From Alitta virens (lineage: Eukaryota; Annelida; Polychaeta; Phyllodocida; Nereididae), in the NCBI GenBank assembly GCA_932294295.1, contig OW028579.1, positions 6,532,370 through 6,596,369 on the forward strand: a stretch of 64,000 nt of DNA. The letters run 5' to 3'. A program made the position numbers and the translations under genes. Positions 25,101 to 38,700 of the stretch are shown here, piece after piece (position 1 is the stretch's first letter; each line of letters opens with the position of its first letter). The notes under the pieces are model-generated. The model searched no databases. It was given only the letters and a program-made list of their open reading frames with translations, and was not told the DNA's origin.

Positions 25101-26831
25101 ACATTTGACTGAATCTGCCATATCTTATATTGATTGAAGTAACTTCCAGACTATCTGATTTTAGACTTATAGAATATAATACCAAGCTGCACACAAGCAA
25201 ATACAGTTTGACATTGCAGAAAAGCTCATATGCAATTACCAGAATGTGTGCTTCCTGAATGTATCCGCCTTAACTTTTATTGATTTGAAATAATGACGCT
25301 GCCAGATGGCTGACCAATTTGCAAAATTTGGCCTTGTGTTGCCATCCTTGGATCAATGTCAGGTGCACATCGAGCTTTAGATGAGAAAAACAGTTCAACA
25401 GTGGCTGGATTTGTCATGCCATGTGAAGAGTAACTTAGGATCTTTGCAAATTGCGACTTGGTCCTGATGCATTGCCGAAAAGTCATGCAAAACATCTGAT
25501 TTGGCTTGGGTGACTCTCCAGGAACAATGGCATAGTCATGTGCTATGTAGAACAATTTGTATGGCATAGGATGTAGATTGGACATAGCTTACTTCCACAC
25601 CATTTGATTTTATACTTATACAATGATACCAACCTGCGCACAAGCTAAAGCAGTTTGACATTGCACAAAAGTTCATGTGCAACTACCTTATGTGTGCTTC
25701 TTGGCTGAATTTGCCATAACATTTTATTGATTTAAAGAAACAACGCTACCAGATGGCTGCCCAATTGGCCAAAGTTGGCCTGGTGTTGCTGTCATTGGCT
25801 TATTGTTGGGCGCACGTTGAGCCATTGACAACAAAATCAGTTCAACAGTGGCTCTATTTGGCATGCAATGAAGGTAAAGTGACTTTGGATCTTTACATAT
25901 TGCGACTTGAGCTTCATGCATTGCTTGGAAGTCACACACAAACAAAAGTGATTGGGCATGGGTAGCATTCAAGAAAAGGTGTCCCGCGACTCCCAACATA
26001 GTCATGTGTGATATGTTGCAAAATTTGTATGGCAAGTAAATTTGAAGCTTTGTTAATCTAACTGCCAATTTTATTGGTTTTATTTGGACTTCCCAATCAG
26101 ATTTTTGACATACAGAATGCAAAAACAACCTGTGCACAAGCTAATGTAGCTTGACATAATACAAAAATATATACAAATATCTTAATCATCAAAGTGCCTT
26201 CCATGACATTTGACTGAATCTGCCATATCTTATATTGATTGAAGTAACTTCCAGACTATCTGATTTAAGACTTATAGAATATAATACCAAGCTGCACACA
26301 AGCAAATACAGTTTGACATTGCAGAAAAGCTCATATGCAATTACCAGAATGTGTGCTTCCTGAATGTATCCGCCATAACTTTTATTGATTTGAAATAATG
26401 ACGCTGCCAGATGGCTGACCAATTTGCAAAATTTGGCCTTGTGTTGCCATCCTTGGATCAATGTCAGGTGCACATCGAGCTTTAGATGAGAAAAACAGTT
26501 CAACAGTGGCTGGATTTGTCATGCCATGTGAAGAGTAACTTAGGATCTTTGCAAATTGCGACTTGGTCCTGATGCTTTGCCGAAAAGTCATGCAAAACAT
26601 CTGATTTGGCTTGGGTGACTCTCCAGGAACAATGGCATAGTCATGTGCTATGTAGAACAATTTGTATGGCATAGGATGTAGATTGGACATAGCTTACTTC
26701 CACACCATTTGATTTTATACTTATACAATGATACCAACCTGCGCACAAGCTAAAGCAGTTTGACATTGCACAAAAGTTCATGTGCAACTACCTTATGTGT
26801 GCTTCTTGGCTGAATTTGCCATAACATTTTA

Positions 26832-29800
26832 TTGATTTAAAGAAACAACGCTACCAGATGGCTGCCCAATTGGCCAAAGTTGGCCTGGTGTTGCTGTCAT
26901 TGGCTTATTGTTGGGCGCACGTTGAGCCATTGACAACAAAATCAGTTCAACAGTGGCTCTATTTGGCATGCAATGAAGGTAAAGTGACTTTGGATCTTTA
27001 CATATTGCGACTTGAGCTTCATGCATTGCTTGGAAGTCACACACAAACAAAAGTGATTGGGCATGGGTAGCATTCAAGAAAAGGTGTCCCGCGACTCCCA
27101 ACATAGTCATGTGTGATATGTTGCAAAATTTGTATGGCAAGTAAATTTGAAGCTTTGTTAATCTAACTGCCAATTTTATTGGTTTTATTTGGACTTCCCA
27201 ATCAGATTTTTGACATACAGAATGCAAAAACAACCTGTGCACAAGCTAATGTAGCTTGACATAATACAAAAATATATACAAATATCTTAATCATCAAAGT
27301 GCCTTCCATGACATTTGACTGAATCTGCCATATCTTATATTGATTGAAGTAACTTCCAGACTATCTGATTTTAGACTTATAGAATATAATACCAAGCTGC
27401 ACACAAGCAAATACAGTTTGACATTGCAGAAAAGCTCATATGCAATTACCAGAATGTGTGCTTCCTGAATGTACCGCCTTAACTTTTATTGATTCGAAAT
27501 AATGACGCTGCCAGATGGCTGACCAATTTGCAAAATTTGGCCTTGTGTTGCCATCCTTGGATCAATGTCAGGTGCACATCAAGCTTTAGATGAGAAAAAC
27601 AGTTCAACAGTGGCTGGATTTGTCATGCCATGTGAAGAGTAACTTAGGATCTTTGCAAATTGCGACTTGGTCCTGATGCATTGCCGAAAAGTCATGCAAA
27701 ACATCTGATTTGGCTTGGGTGACTCTCCAGGAACAATGGCATAGTCATGTGCTATGTAGAACAATTTGTATGGCATAGGATGTAGATTGGACATAGCTTA
27801 CTTCCACACCATTTGATTTTACACTTATACAATGATACCAACCTGCGCACAAGCTAAAGCAGTTTGACATTGCACAAAAGTTCATGTGCAACTACCTTAT
27901 GTGTGCTTCTTAGCTGAATTTGCCATAACATTTTATTGATTTAAAGAAACAACGCTACCAGATGGCTGCCCAATTGGCCAAAGTTGGCCTGGTGTTGCTG
28001 TCATTGGCTTATTGTTGGGCGCACATTGAGCCATTGACAACAAAATCAGTTCAACAGTGGCTCTATTTGGCATGCAATGAAGGTAAAGTGACTTTGGATC
28101 TTTACATATTGCGACTTGAGCTTCATGCATTGCTTGGAAGTCACACACAAATAAAAGTGATTGGGCATGGGTAGCATTCAAGAAAAGGTGTCCCGCGACT
28201 CCCAACATAGTCATGTGTGATATGTTGCAAAATTTGTATGGCAAGTAAATTTGAAGCTTTGATAATCTAACTGCCAATTTTATGGTTTTTATTTGGACTT
28301 CCCAATCAGATTTTTGACATACAGAATGCAAAAACAACCTGTGCACCAGCTAATGTAGCTTGACATAATACAAAAATATATACAAATATCTTAATCATCA
28401 AAGTGCCTTCCATGACATTTGACTGAAACTGCCATAACTTATATTGATTGAAGTAACTTCCAGACTATCTGATTTTAGACTTATAGAATATAATACCAAG
28501 CTGCACACAAGCAAATACAGTTTGACATTGCAGAAAAGCTCATATGCAATTACCAGAATGTGTGCTTCCTGAATGTACCGCCTTAACTTTTATTGATTCG
28601 AAATAATGACGCTGCCAGATGGCTGACCAATTTGCAAAATTTGGCCTTGTGTTGCCATCCTTGGATCAATGTCAGGTGCACATCGAGCTTTAGATGAGAA
28701 AAACAGTTCAACAGTGGCTGGATTTGTCATGCCATGTGAAGAGTAACTTAGGATCTTTGCAAATTATGAGTTGGTCCTTATGCATTGCCGAAAAGTCATG
28801 CAAAACATGTGATTTGGCTTGGGTGACTCTCCAGGAACAATGGCATAGTCATGTGCTATGTAGAACAATTTGTATGGCATAGGATGTAGATTGGACATAG
28901 CTTACTTCCACACCATTTGATTTTATACTTATACAATGATACCAACCTGCGCACAAGCTAAAGCAGTTTGACATTGCACAAAAGTTCATGTGCAACTACC
29001 TTATGTGTGCTTCTTGGCTGAATTTGCCATAACATTTTATTGATTTAAAGAAACAACGCTACCAGATGGCTGCCCAATTGGCCAAAGTTGGCCTGGTGTT
29101 GCTGTCATTGGCTTATTGTTGGGCGCACGTTGAGCCATTGACAACAAAATCAGTTCAACAGTGGCTCTATTTGGCATGCAATGAAGGTAAAGTGACTTTG
29201 GATCTTTACATATTGCGACTTGAGCTTCATGCATTGCTTGGAAGTCACACACAAACAAAAGTGATTGGGCATGGGTAGCATTCAAGAAAAGGTGTCCCGC
29301 GACTCCCAACATAGTCATGTGTGATATGTTGCAAAATTTGTATGGCAAGTAAATTTGAAGCTTTGTTAATCTAACTGCCAATTTTATTGGTTTTATTTGG
29401 ACTTCCCAATCAGATTTTTGACATACAGAATGCAAAAACAACCTGTGCACAAGCTAATGTAGCTTGACATAATACAAAAATATATACAAATATCTTAATC
29501 ATCAAAGTGCCTTCCATGACATTTGACTGAATCTGCCATATCTTATATTGATTGAAGTAACTTCCAGACTATCTGATTTTAGACTTATAGAATATAATAC
29601 CAAGCTGCACACAAGCAAATACAGTTTGACATTGCAGAAAAGCTCATATGCAATTACCAGAATGTGTGCTTCCTGAATGTATCCGCCATAACTTTTATTG
29701 ATTTGAAATAATGACGCTGCCAGATGGCTGACCAATTTGCAAAATTTGGCCTTGTGTTGCCATCCTTGGATCAATGTCAGGTGCACATCGAGCTTTAGAT

Positions 29801-29862
29801 GAGAAAAACAGTTCAACAGTGGCTGGATTTGTCATGCCATGTGAAGAGTAACTTAGGATCTT
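26832..29862 (+). repeat. Segment duplicated 7 units downstream (offset 7,732 bp), copy 2
   Basis: This is the second copy of 19,100-22,130, with the same set of rare states at +7,732 bp. It is followed by two further copies of its last unit type (29799 and 30904). Those extra copies turn the 7-unit spacing into an 11-unit spacing for everything upstream. Confidence 0.8.
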
Positions 29863-32008
29863 TGCAAATTATGAGTTGGTCCTTATGCATTGCCGAAAAG
29901 TCATGCAAAACATGTGATTTGGCTTGGGTGACTCTCCAGGAACAATGGCATAGTCATGTGCTATGTAGAACAATTTGTATGGCATAGGATGTAGATTGGA
30001 CATAGCTTACTTCCACACCATTTGATTTTATACTTATACAATGATACCAACCTGCGCACAAGCTAAAGCAGTTTGACATTGCACAAAAGTTCATGTGCAA
30101 CTACCTTATGTGTGCTTCTTGGCTGAATTTGCCATAACATTTTATTGATTTAAAGAAACAACGCTACCAGATGGCTGCCCAATTGGCCAAAGTTGGCCTG
30201 GTGTTGCTGTCATTGGCTTATTGTTGGGCGCACGTTGAGCCATTGACAACAAAATCAGTTCAACAGTGGCTCTATTTGGCATGCAATGAAGGTAAAGTGA
30301 CTTTGGATCTTTACATATTGCGACTTGAGCTTCATGCATTGCTTGGAAGTCACACACAAACAAAAGTGATTGGGCATGGGTAGCATTCAAGAAAAGGTGT
30401 CCCGCGACTCCCAACATAGTCATGTGTGATATGTTGCAAAATTTGTATGGCAAGTAAATTTGAAGCTTTGTTAATCTAACTGCCAATTTTATTGGTTTTA
30501 TTTGGACTTCCCAATCAGATTTTTGACATACAGAATGCAAAAACAACCTGTGCACAAGCTAATGTAGCTTGACATAATACAAAAATATATACAAATATCT
30601 TAATCATCAAAGTGCCTTCCATGACATTTGACTGAATCTGCCATATCTTATATTGATTGAAGTAACTTCCAGACTATCTGATTTTAGACTTATAGAATAT
30701 AATACCAAGCTGCACACAAGCAAATACAGTTTGACATTGCAGAAAAGCTCATATGCAATTACCAGAATGTGTGCTTCCTGAATGTATCCGCCATAACTTT
30801 TATTGATTTGAAATAATGACGCTGCCAGATGGCTGACCAATTTGCAAAATTTGGCCTTGTGTTGCCATCCTTGGATCAATGTCAGGTGCACATCGAGCTT
30901 TAGATGAGAAAAACAGTTCAACAGTGGCTGGATTTGTCATGCCATGTGAAGAGTAACTTAGGATCTTTGCAAATTATGAGTTGGTCCTTATGCATTGCCG
31001 AAAAGTCATGCAAAACATGTGATTTGGCTTGGGTGACTCTCCAGGAACAATGGCATAGTCATGTGCTATGTAGAACAATTTGTATGGCATAGGATGTAGA
31101 TTGGACATAGCTTACTTCCACACCATTTGATTTTATACTTATACAATGATACCAACCTGCGCACAAGCTAAAGCAGTTTGACATTGCACAAAAGTTCATG
31201 TGCAACTACCTTATGTGTGCTTCTTGGCTGAATTTGCCATAACATTTTATTGATTTAAAGAAACAACGCTACCAGATGGCTGCCCAATTGGCCAAAGTTG
31301 GCCTGGTGTTGCTGTCATTGGCTTATTGTTGGGCGCACGTTGAGCCATTGACAACAAAATCAGTTCAACAGTGGCTCTATTTGGCATGCAATGAAGGTAA
31401 AGTGACTTTGGATCTTTACATATTGCGACTTGAGCTTCATGCATTGCTTGGAAGTCACACACAAACAAAAGTGATTGGGCATGGGTAGCATTCAAGAAAA
31501 GGTGTCCCGCGACTCCCAACATAGTCATGTGTGATATGTTGCAAAATTTGTATGGCAAGTAAATTTGAAGCTTTGTTAATCTAACTGCCAATTTTATTGG
31601 TTTTATTTGGACTTCCCAATCAGATTTTTGACATACAGAATGCAAAAACAACCTGTGCACAAGCTAATGTAGCTTGACATAATACAAAAATATATACAAA
31701 TATCTTAATCATCAAAGTGCCTTCCATGACATTTGACTGAATCTGCCATATCTTATATTGATTGAAGTAACTTCCAGACTATCTGATTTTAGACTTATAG
31801 AATATAATACCAAGCTGCACACAAGCAAATACAGTTTGACATTGCAGAAAAGCTCATATGCAATTACCAGAATGTGTGCTTCCTGAATGTATCCGCCATA
31901 ACTTTTATTGATTTGAAATAATGACGCTGCCAGATGGCTGACCAATTTGCAAAATTTGGCCTTGTGTTGCCATCCTTGGATCAATGTCAGGTGCACATCG
32001 AGCTTTAG
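28694..32008 (+). repeat. Triplet of virtually identical 1,105-bp units
   Basis: Units 28694, 29799 and 30904 all carry ATTATGAGTTGG in B2, GCACGTTGAG in B1, TTTTATTGG in the B1 tail and TATCCGCCATAAC in A3. I see no difference between the second and third by reading. Elsewhere ATTATGAGTTGG occurs only at 20962 and 33113. This is the most recent-looking amplification in the window. Confidence 0.82.
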
Positions 32009-32750
32009 ATGAGAAAAACAGTTCAACAGTGGCTGGATTTGTCATGCCATGTGAAGAGTAACTTAGGATCTTTGCAAATTGCGACTTGGTCCTGATGCAT
32101 TGCCGAAAAGTCATGCAAAACATCTGATTTGGCTTGGGTGACTCTCCAGGAACAATGGCATAGTCATGTGCTATGTAGAACAATTTGTATGGCATAGGAT
32201 GTAGATTGGACATAGCTTACTTCCACACCATTTGATTTTATACTTATACAATGATACCAACCTGCGCACAAGCTAAAGCAGTTTGACATTGCACAAAAGT
32301 TCATGTGCAACTACCTTATGTGTGCTTCTTGGCTGAATTTGCCATAACATTTTATTGATTTAAAGAAACAACGCTACCAGATGGCTGCCCAATTGGCCAA
32401 AGTTGGCCTGGTGTTGCTGTCATTGGCTTATTGTTGGGCGCACGTTGAGCCATTGACAACAAAATCAGTTCAACAGTGGCTCTATTTGGCATGCAATGAA
32501 GGTAAAGTGACTTTGGATCTTTACATATTGCGACTTGAGCTTCATGCATTGCTTGGAAGTCACACACAAACAAAAGTGATTGGGCATGGGTAGCATTCAA
32601 GAAAAGGTGTCCCGCGACTCCCAACATAGTCATGTGTGATATGTTGCAAAATTTGTATGGCAAGTAAATTTGAAGCTTTGTTAATCTAACTGCCAATTTT
32701 ATTGGTTTTATTTGGACTTCCCAATCAGATTTTTGACATACAGAATGCAA

Positions 32751-35700
32751 AAACAACCTGTGCACCAGCTAATGTAGCTTGACATAATACAAAAATATAT
32801 ACAAATATCTTAATCATCAAAGTGCCTTCCATGACATTTGACTGAAACTGCCATAACTTATATTGATTGAAGTAACTTCCAGACTATCTGATTTTAGACT
32901 TATAGAATATAATACCAAGCTGCACACAAGCAAATACAGTTTGACATTGCAGAAAAGCTCATATGCAATTACCAGAATGTGTGCTTCCTGAATGTACCGC
33001 CTTAACTTTTATTGATTCGAAATAATGACGCTGCCAGATGGCTGACCAATTTGCAAAATTTGGCCTTGTGTTGCCATCCTTGGATCAATGTCAGGTGCAC
33101 ATCGAGCTTTAGATGAGAAAAACAGTTCAACAGTGGCTGGATTTGTCATGCCATGTGAAGAGTAACTTAGGATCTTTGCAAATTATGAGTTGGTCCTTAT
33201 GCATTGCCGAAAAGTCATGCAAAACATGTGATTTGGCTTGGGTGACTCTCCAGGAACAATGGCATAGTCATGTGCTATGTAGAACAATTTGTATGGCATA
33301 GGATGTAGATTGGACATAGCTTACTTCCACACCATTTGATTTTATACTTATACAATGATACCAACCTGCGCACAAGCTAAAGCAGTTTGACATTGCACAA
33401 AAGTTCATGTGCAACTACCTTATGTGTGCTTCTTGGCTGAATTTGCCATAACATTTTATTGATTTAAAGAAACAACGCTACCAGATGGCTGCCCAATTGG
33501 CCAAAGTTGGCCTGGTGTTGCTGTCATTGGCTTATTGTTGGGCGCACGTTGAGCCATTGACAACAAAATCAGTTCAACAGTGGCTCTATTTGGCATGCAA
33601 TGAAGGTAAAGTGACTTTGGATCTTTACATATTGCGACTTGAGCTTCATGCATTGCTTGGAAGTCACACACAAACAAAAGTGATTGGGCATGGGTAGCAT
33701 TCAAGAAAAGGTGTCCCGCGACTCCCAACATAGTCATGTGTGATATGTTGCAAAATTTGTATGGCAAGTAAATTTGAAGCTTTGTTAATCTAACTGCCAA
33801 TTTTATTGGTTTTATTTGGACTTCCCAATCAGATTTTTGACATACAGAATGCAAAAACAACCTGTGCACAAGCTAATGTAGCTTGACATAATACAAAAAT
33901 ATATACAAATATCTTAATCATCAAAGTGCCTTCCATGACATTTGACTGAATCTGCCATATCTTATATTGATTGAAGTAACTTCCAGACTATCTGATTTTA
34001 GACTTATAGAATATAATACCAAGCTGCACACAAGCAAATACAGTTTGACATTGCAGAAAAGCTCATATGCAATTACCAGAATGTGTGCTTCCTGAATGTA
34101 TCCGCCATAACTTTTATTGATTTGAAATAATGACGCTGCCAGATGGCTGACCAATTTGCAAAATTGGGCCTTGTGTTGCCATCCTTGGATCAATGTCAGG
34201 TGCACATCGAGCTTTAGATGAGAAAAACAGTTCAACAGTGGCTGGATTTGTCATGCCATGTGAAGAGTAACTTAGGATCTTTGCAAATTGCGACTTGGTC
34301 CTGATGCATTGCCGAAAAGTCATGCAAAACATCTGATTTGGCTTGGGTGACTCTCCAGGAACAATGGCATAGTCATGTGCTATGTAGAACAATTTGTATG
34401 GCATAGGATGTAGATTGGACATAGCTTACTTCCACACCATTTGATTTTATACTTATACAATGATACCAACCTGCGCACAAGCTAAAGCAGTTTGACATTG
34501 CACAAAAGTTCATGTGCAACTACCTTATGTGTGCTTCTTGGCTGAATTTGCCATAACATTTTATTGATTTAAAGAAACAACGCTACCAGATGGCTGCCCA
34601 ATTGGCCAAAGTTGGCCTGGTGTTGCTGTCATTGGCTTATTGTTGGGCGCACGTTGAGCCATTGACAACAAAATCAGTTCAACAGTGGCTCTATTTGGCA
34701 TGCAATGAAGGTAAAGTGACTTTGGATCTTTACATATTGCGACTTGAGCTTCATGCATTGCTTGGAAGTCACACACAAACAAAAGTGATTGGGCATGGGT
34801 AGCATTCAAGAAAAGGTGTCCCGCGACTCCCAACATAGTCATGTGTGATATGTTGCAAAATTTGTATGGCAAGTAAATTTGAAGCTTTGTTAATCTAACT
34901 GCCAATTTTATTGGTTTTATTTGGACTTCCCAATCAGATTTTTGACATACAGAATGCAAAAACAACCTGTGCACAAGCTAATGTAGCTTGACATAATACA
35001 AAAATATATACAAATATCTTAATCATCAAAGTGCCTTCCATGACATTTGACTGAATCTGCCATATCTTATATTGATTGAAGTAACTTCCAGACTATCTGA
35101 TTTTAGACTTATAGAATATAATACCAAGCTGCACACAAGCAAATACAGTTTGACATTGCAGAAAAGCTCATATGCAATTACCAGAATGTGTGCTTCCTGA
35201 ATGTATCCGCCATAACTTTTATTGATTTGAAATAATGACGCTGCCAGATGGCTGACCAATTTGCAAAATTTGGCCTTGTGTTGCCATCCTTGGATCAATG
35301 TCAGGTGCACATCGAGCTTTAGATGAGAAAAACAGTTCAACAGTGGCTGGATTTGTCATGCCATGTGAAGAGTAACTTAGGATCTTTGCAAATTGCGACT
35401 TGGTCCTGATGCATTGCCGAAAAGTCATGCAAAACATCTGATTTGGCTTGGGTGACTCTCCAGGAACAATGGCATAGTCATGTGCTATGTAGAACAATTT
35501 GTATGGCATAGGATGTAGATTGGACATAGCTTACTTCCACACCATTTGATTTTATACTTATACAATGATACCAACCTGCGCACAAGCTAAAGCAGTTTGA
35601 CATTGCACAAAAGTTCATGTGCAACTACCTTATGTGTGCTTCTTGGCTGAATTTGCCATAACATTTTATTGATTTAAAGAAACAACGCTACCAGATGGCT

Positions 35701-38700
35701 GCCCAATTGGCCAAAGTTGGCCTGGTGTTGCTGTCATTGGCTTATTGTTGGGCGCACGTTGAGCCATTGACAACAAAATCAGTTCAACAGTGGCTCTATT
35801 TGGCATGCAATGAAGGTAAAGTGACTTTGGATCTTTACATATTGCGACTTGAGCTTCATGCATTGCTTGGAAGTCACACACAAACAAAAGTGATTGGGCA
35901 TGGGTAGCATTCAAGAAAAGGTGTCCCGCGACTCCCAACATAGTCATGTGTGATATGTTGCAAAATTTGTAAGGCAAGTAAATTTGAAGCTTTGTTAATC
36001 TAACTGCCAATTTTATTGGTTTTATTTGGACTTCCCAATCAGATTTTTGACATACAGAATGCAAAAACAACCTGTGCACAAGCTAATGTAGCTTGACATA
36101 ATACAAAAATATATACAAATATCTTAATCATCAAAGTGCCTTCCATGACATTTGACTCAATCTGCCATATCTTATATTGATTGAAGTAACTTCCAGACTA
36201 TCTGATTTTAGACTTATAGAATATAATACCAAGCTGCACACAAGCAAATACAGTTTGACATTGCAGAAAAGCTCATATGCAATTACCAGAATGTGTGCTT
36301 CCTGAATGTACCGCCTTAACTTTTATTAATTCGAAATAATGACGCTGCCAGATGGCTGACCAATTTGCAAAATTTGGCCTTGTGTTGCCATCCTTGGATC
36401 AATGTCAGGTGCACATCGAGCTTTAGATGAGAAAAACAGTTCAACAGTGGCTGGATTTGTCATGCCATGTGAAGAGTAACTTAGGATCTTTGCAAATTGC
36501 GACTTGGTCCTGATGCATTGCCGAAAAGTCATGCAAAACATCTGATTTGGCTTGGGTGACTCTCCAGGAACAATGGCATAGTCATGTGCTATGTAGAACA
36601 ATTTGTATGGCATAGGATGTAGATTGGACATAGCTTACTTCCACACCATTTGATTTTATACTTATACAATGATACCAACCTGCGCACAAGCTAAAGCAGT
36701 TTGACATTGCACAAAAGTTCATGTGCAACTACCTTATGTGTGCTTCTTGGCTGAATTTGCCATAACATTTTATTGATTTAAAGAAACAACGCTACCAGAT
36801 GGCTGCCCAATTGGCCAAAGTTGGCCTGGTGTTGCTGTCATTGGCTTATTGTTGGGCGCACGTTGAGCCATTGACAACAAAATCAGTTCAACAGTGGCTC
36901 TATTTGGCATGCAATGAAGGTAAAGTGACTTTGGATCTTTACATATTGCGACTTGAGCTTCATGCATTGCTTGGAAGTCACACACAAACAAAAGTGATTG
37001 GGCATGGGTAGCATTCAAGAAAAGGTGTCCCGCGACTCCCAACATAGTCATGTGTGATATGTTGCAAAATTTGTATGGCAAGTAAATTTGAAGCTTTGTT
37101 AATCTAACTGCCAATTTTATTGGTTTTATTTGGACTTCCCAATCAGATTTTTGACATACAGAATGCAAAAACAACCTGTGCACAAGCTAATGTAGCTTGA
37201 CATAATACAAAAATATATACAAATATCTTAATCATCAAAGTGCCTTCCATGACATTTGACTGAATCTGCCATATCTTATATTGATTGAAGTAACTTCCAG
37301 ACTATCTGATTTTAGACTTATAGAATATAATACCAAGCTGCACACAAGCAAATACAGTTTGACATTGCAGAAAAGCTCATATGCAATTACCAGAATGTGT
37401 GCTTCCTGAATGTATCCGCCTTAACTTTTATTGATTTGAAATAATGACGCTGCCAGATGGCTGACCAATTTGCAAAATTTGGCCTTGTGTTGCCATCCTT
37501 GGATCAATGTCAGGTGCACATCGAGCTTTAGATGAGAAAAACAGTTCAACAGTGGCTGGATTTGTCATGCCATGTGAAGAGTAACTTAGGATCTTTGCAA
37601 ATTGCGACTTGGTCCTGATGCATTGCCGAAAAGTCATGCAAAACATCTGATTTGGCTTGGGTGACTCTCCAGGAACAATGGCATAGTCATGTGCTATGTA
37701 GAACAATTTGTATGGCATAGGATGTAGATTGGACATAGCTTACTTCCACACCATTTGATTTTATACTTATACAATGATACCAACCTGCGCACAAGCTAAA
37801 GCAGTTTGACATTGCACAAAAGTTCATGTGCAACTACCTTATGTGTGCTTCTTGGCTGAATTTGCCATAACATTTTATTGATTTAAAGAAACAACGCTAC
37901 CAGATGGCTGCCCAATTGGCCAAAGTTGGCCTGGTGTTGCTGTCATTGGCTTATTGTTGGGCGCACGTTGAGCCATTGACAACAAAATCAGTTCAACAGT
38001 GGCTCTATTTGGCATGCAATGAAGGTAAAGTGACTTTGGATCTTTACATATTGCGACTTGAGCTTCATGCATTGCTTGGAAGTCACACACAAACAAAAGT
38101 GATTGGGCATGGGTAGCATTCAAGAAAAGGTGTCCCGCGACTCCCAACATAGTCATGTGTGATATGTTGCAAAATTTGTATGGCAAGTAAATTTGAAGCT
38201 TTGTTAATCTAACTGCCAATTTTATTGGTTTTATTTGGACTTCCCAATCAGATTTTTGACATACAGAATGCAAAAACAACCTGTGCACAAGCTAATGTAG
38301 CTTGACATAATACAAAAATATATACAAATATCTTAATCATCAAAGTGCCTTCCATGACATTTGACTGAATCTGCCATATCTTATATTGATTGAAGTAACT
38401 TCCAGACTATCTGATTTAAGACTTATAGAATATAATACCAAGCTGCACACAAGCAAATACAGTTTGACATTGCAGAAAAGCTCATATGCAATTACCAGAA
38501 TGTGTGCTTCCTGAATGTATCCGCCATAACTTTTATTGATTTGAAATAATGACGCTGCCAGATGGCTGACCAATTTGCAAAATTTGGCCTTGTGTTGCCA
38601 TCCTTGGATCAATGTCAGGTGCACATCGAGCTTTAGATGAGAAAAACAGTTCAACAGTGGCTGGATTTGTCATGCCATGTGAAGAGTAACTTAGGATCTT

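Larger units (their letters stand above)
20600..32750 (+). repeat. 11-unit second-order repeat (12,151 bp), copy 1
   Basis: States that recur at +12,151 bp are GCACCAGC (about 20612 and 32763), ATTATGAGTT (21031 and 33182), GTAAGGCAAG (about 23818 and 35969), TTATTAATTCG (about 24173 and 36324), TATCCGCCTTAAC (about 25262 and 37413) and TGATTTAAGAC (26261 and 38412). The match is strong for 20.6-27.3 kb. It lapses across 27.3-28.2 kb, where this copy carries the states of the 7-unit duplication, and returns at GATAATC plus GCACCAGC near 28.3 kb. Confidence 0.78.
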
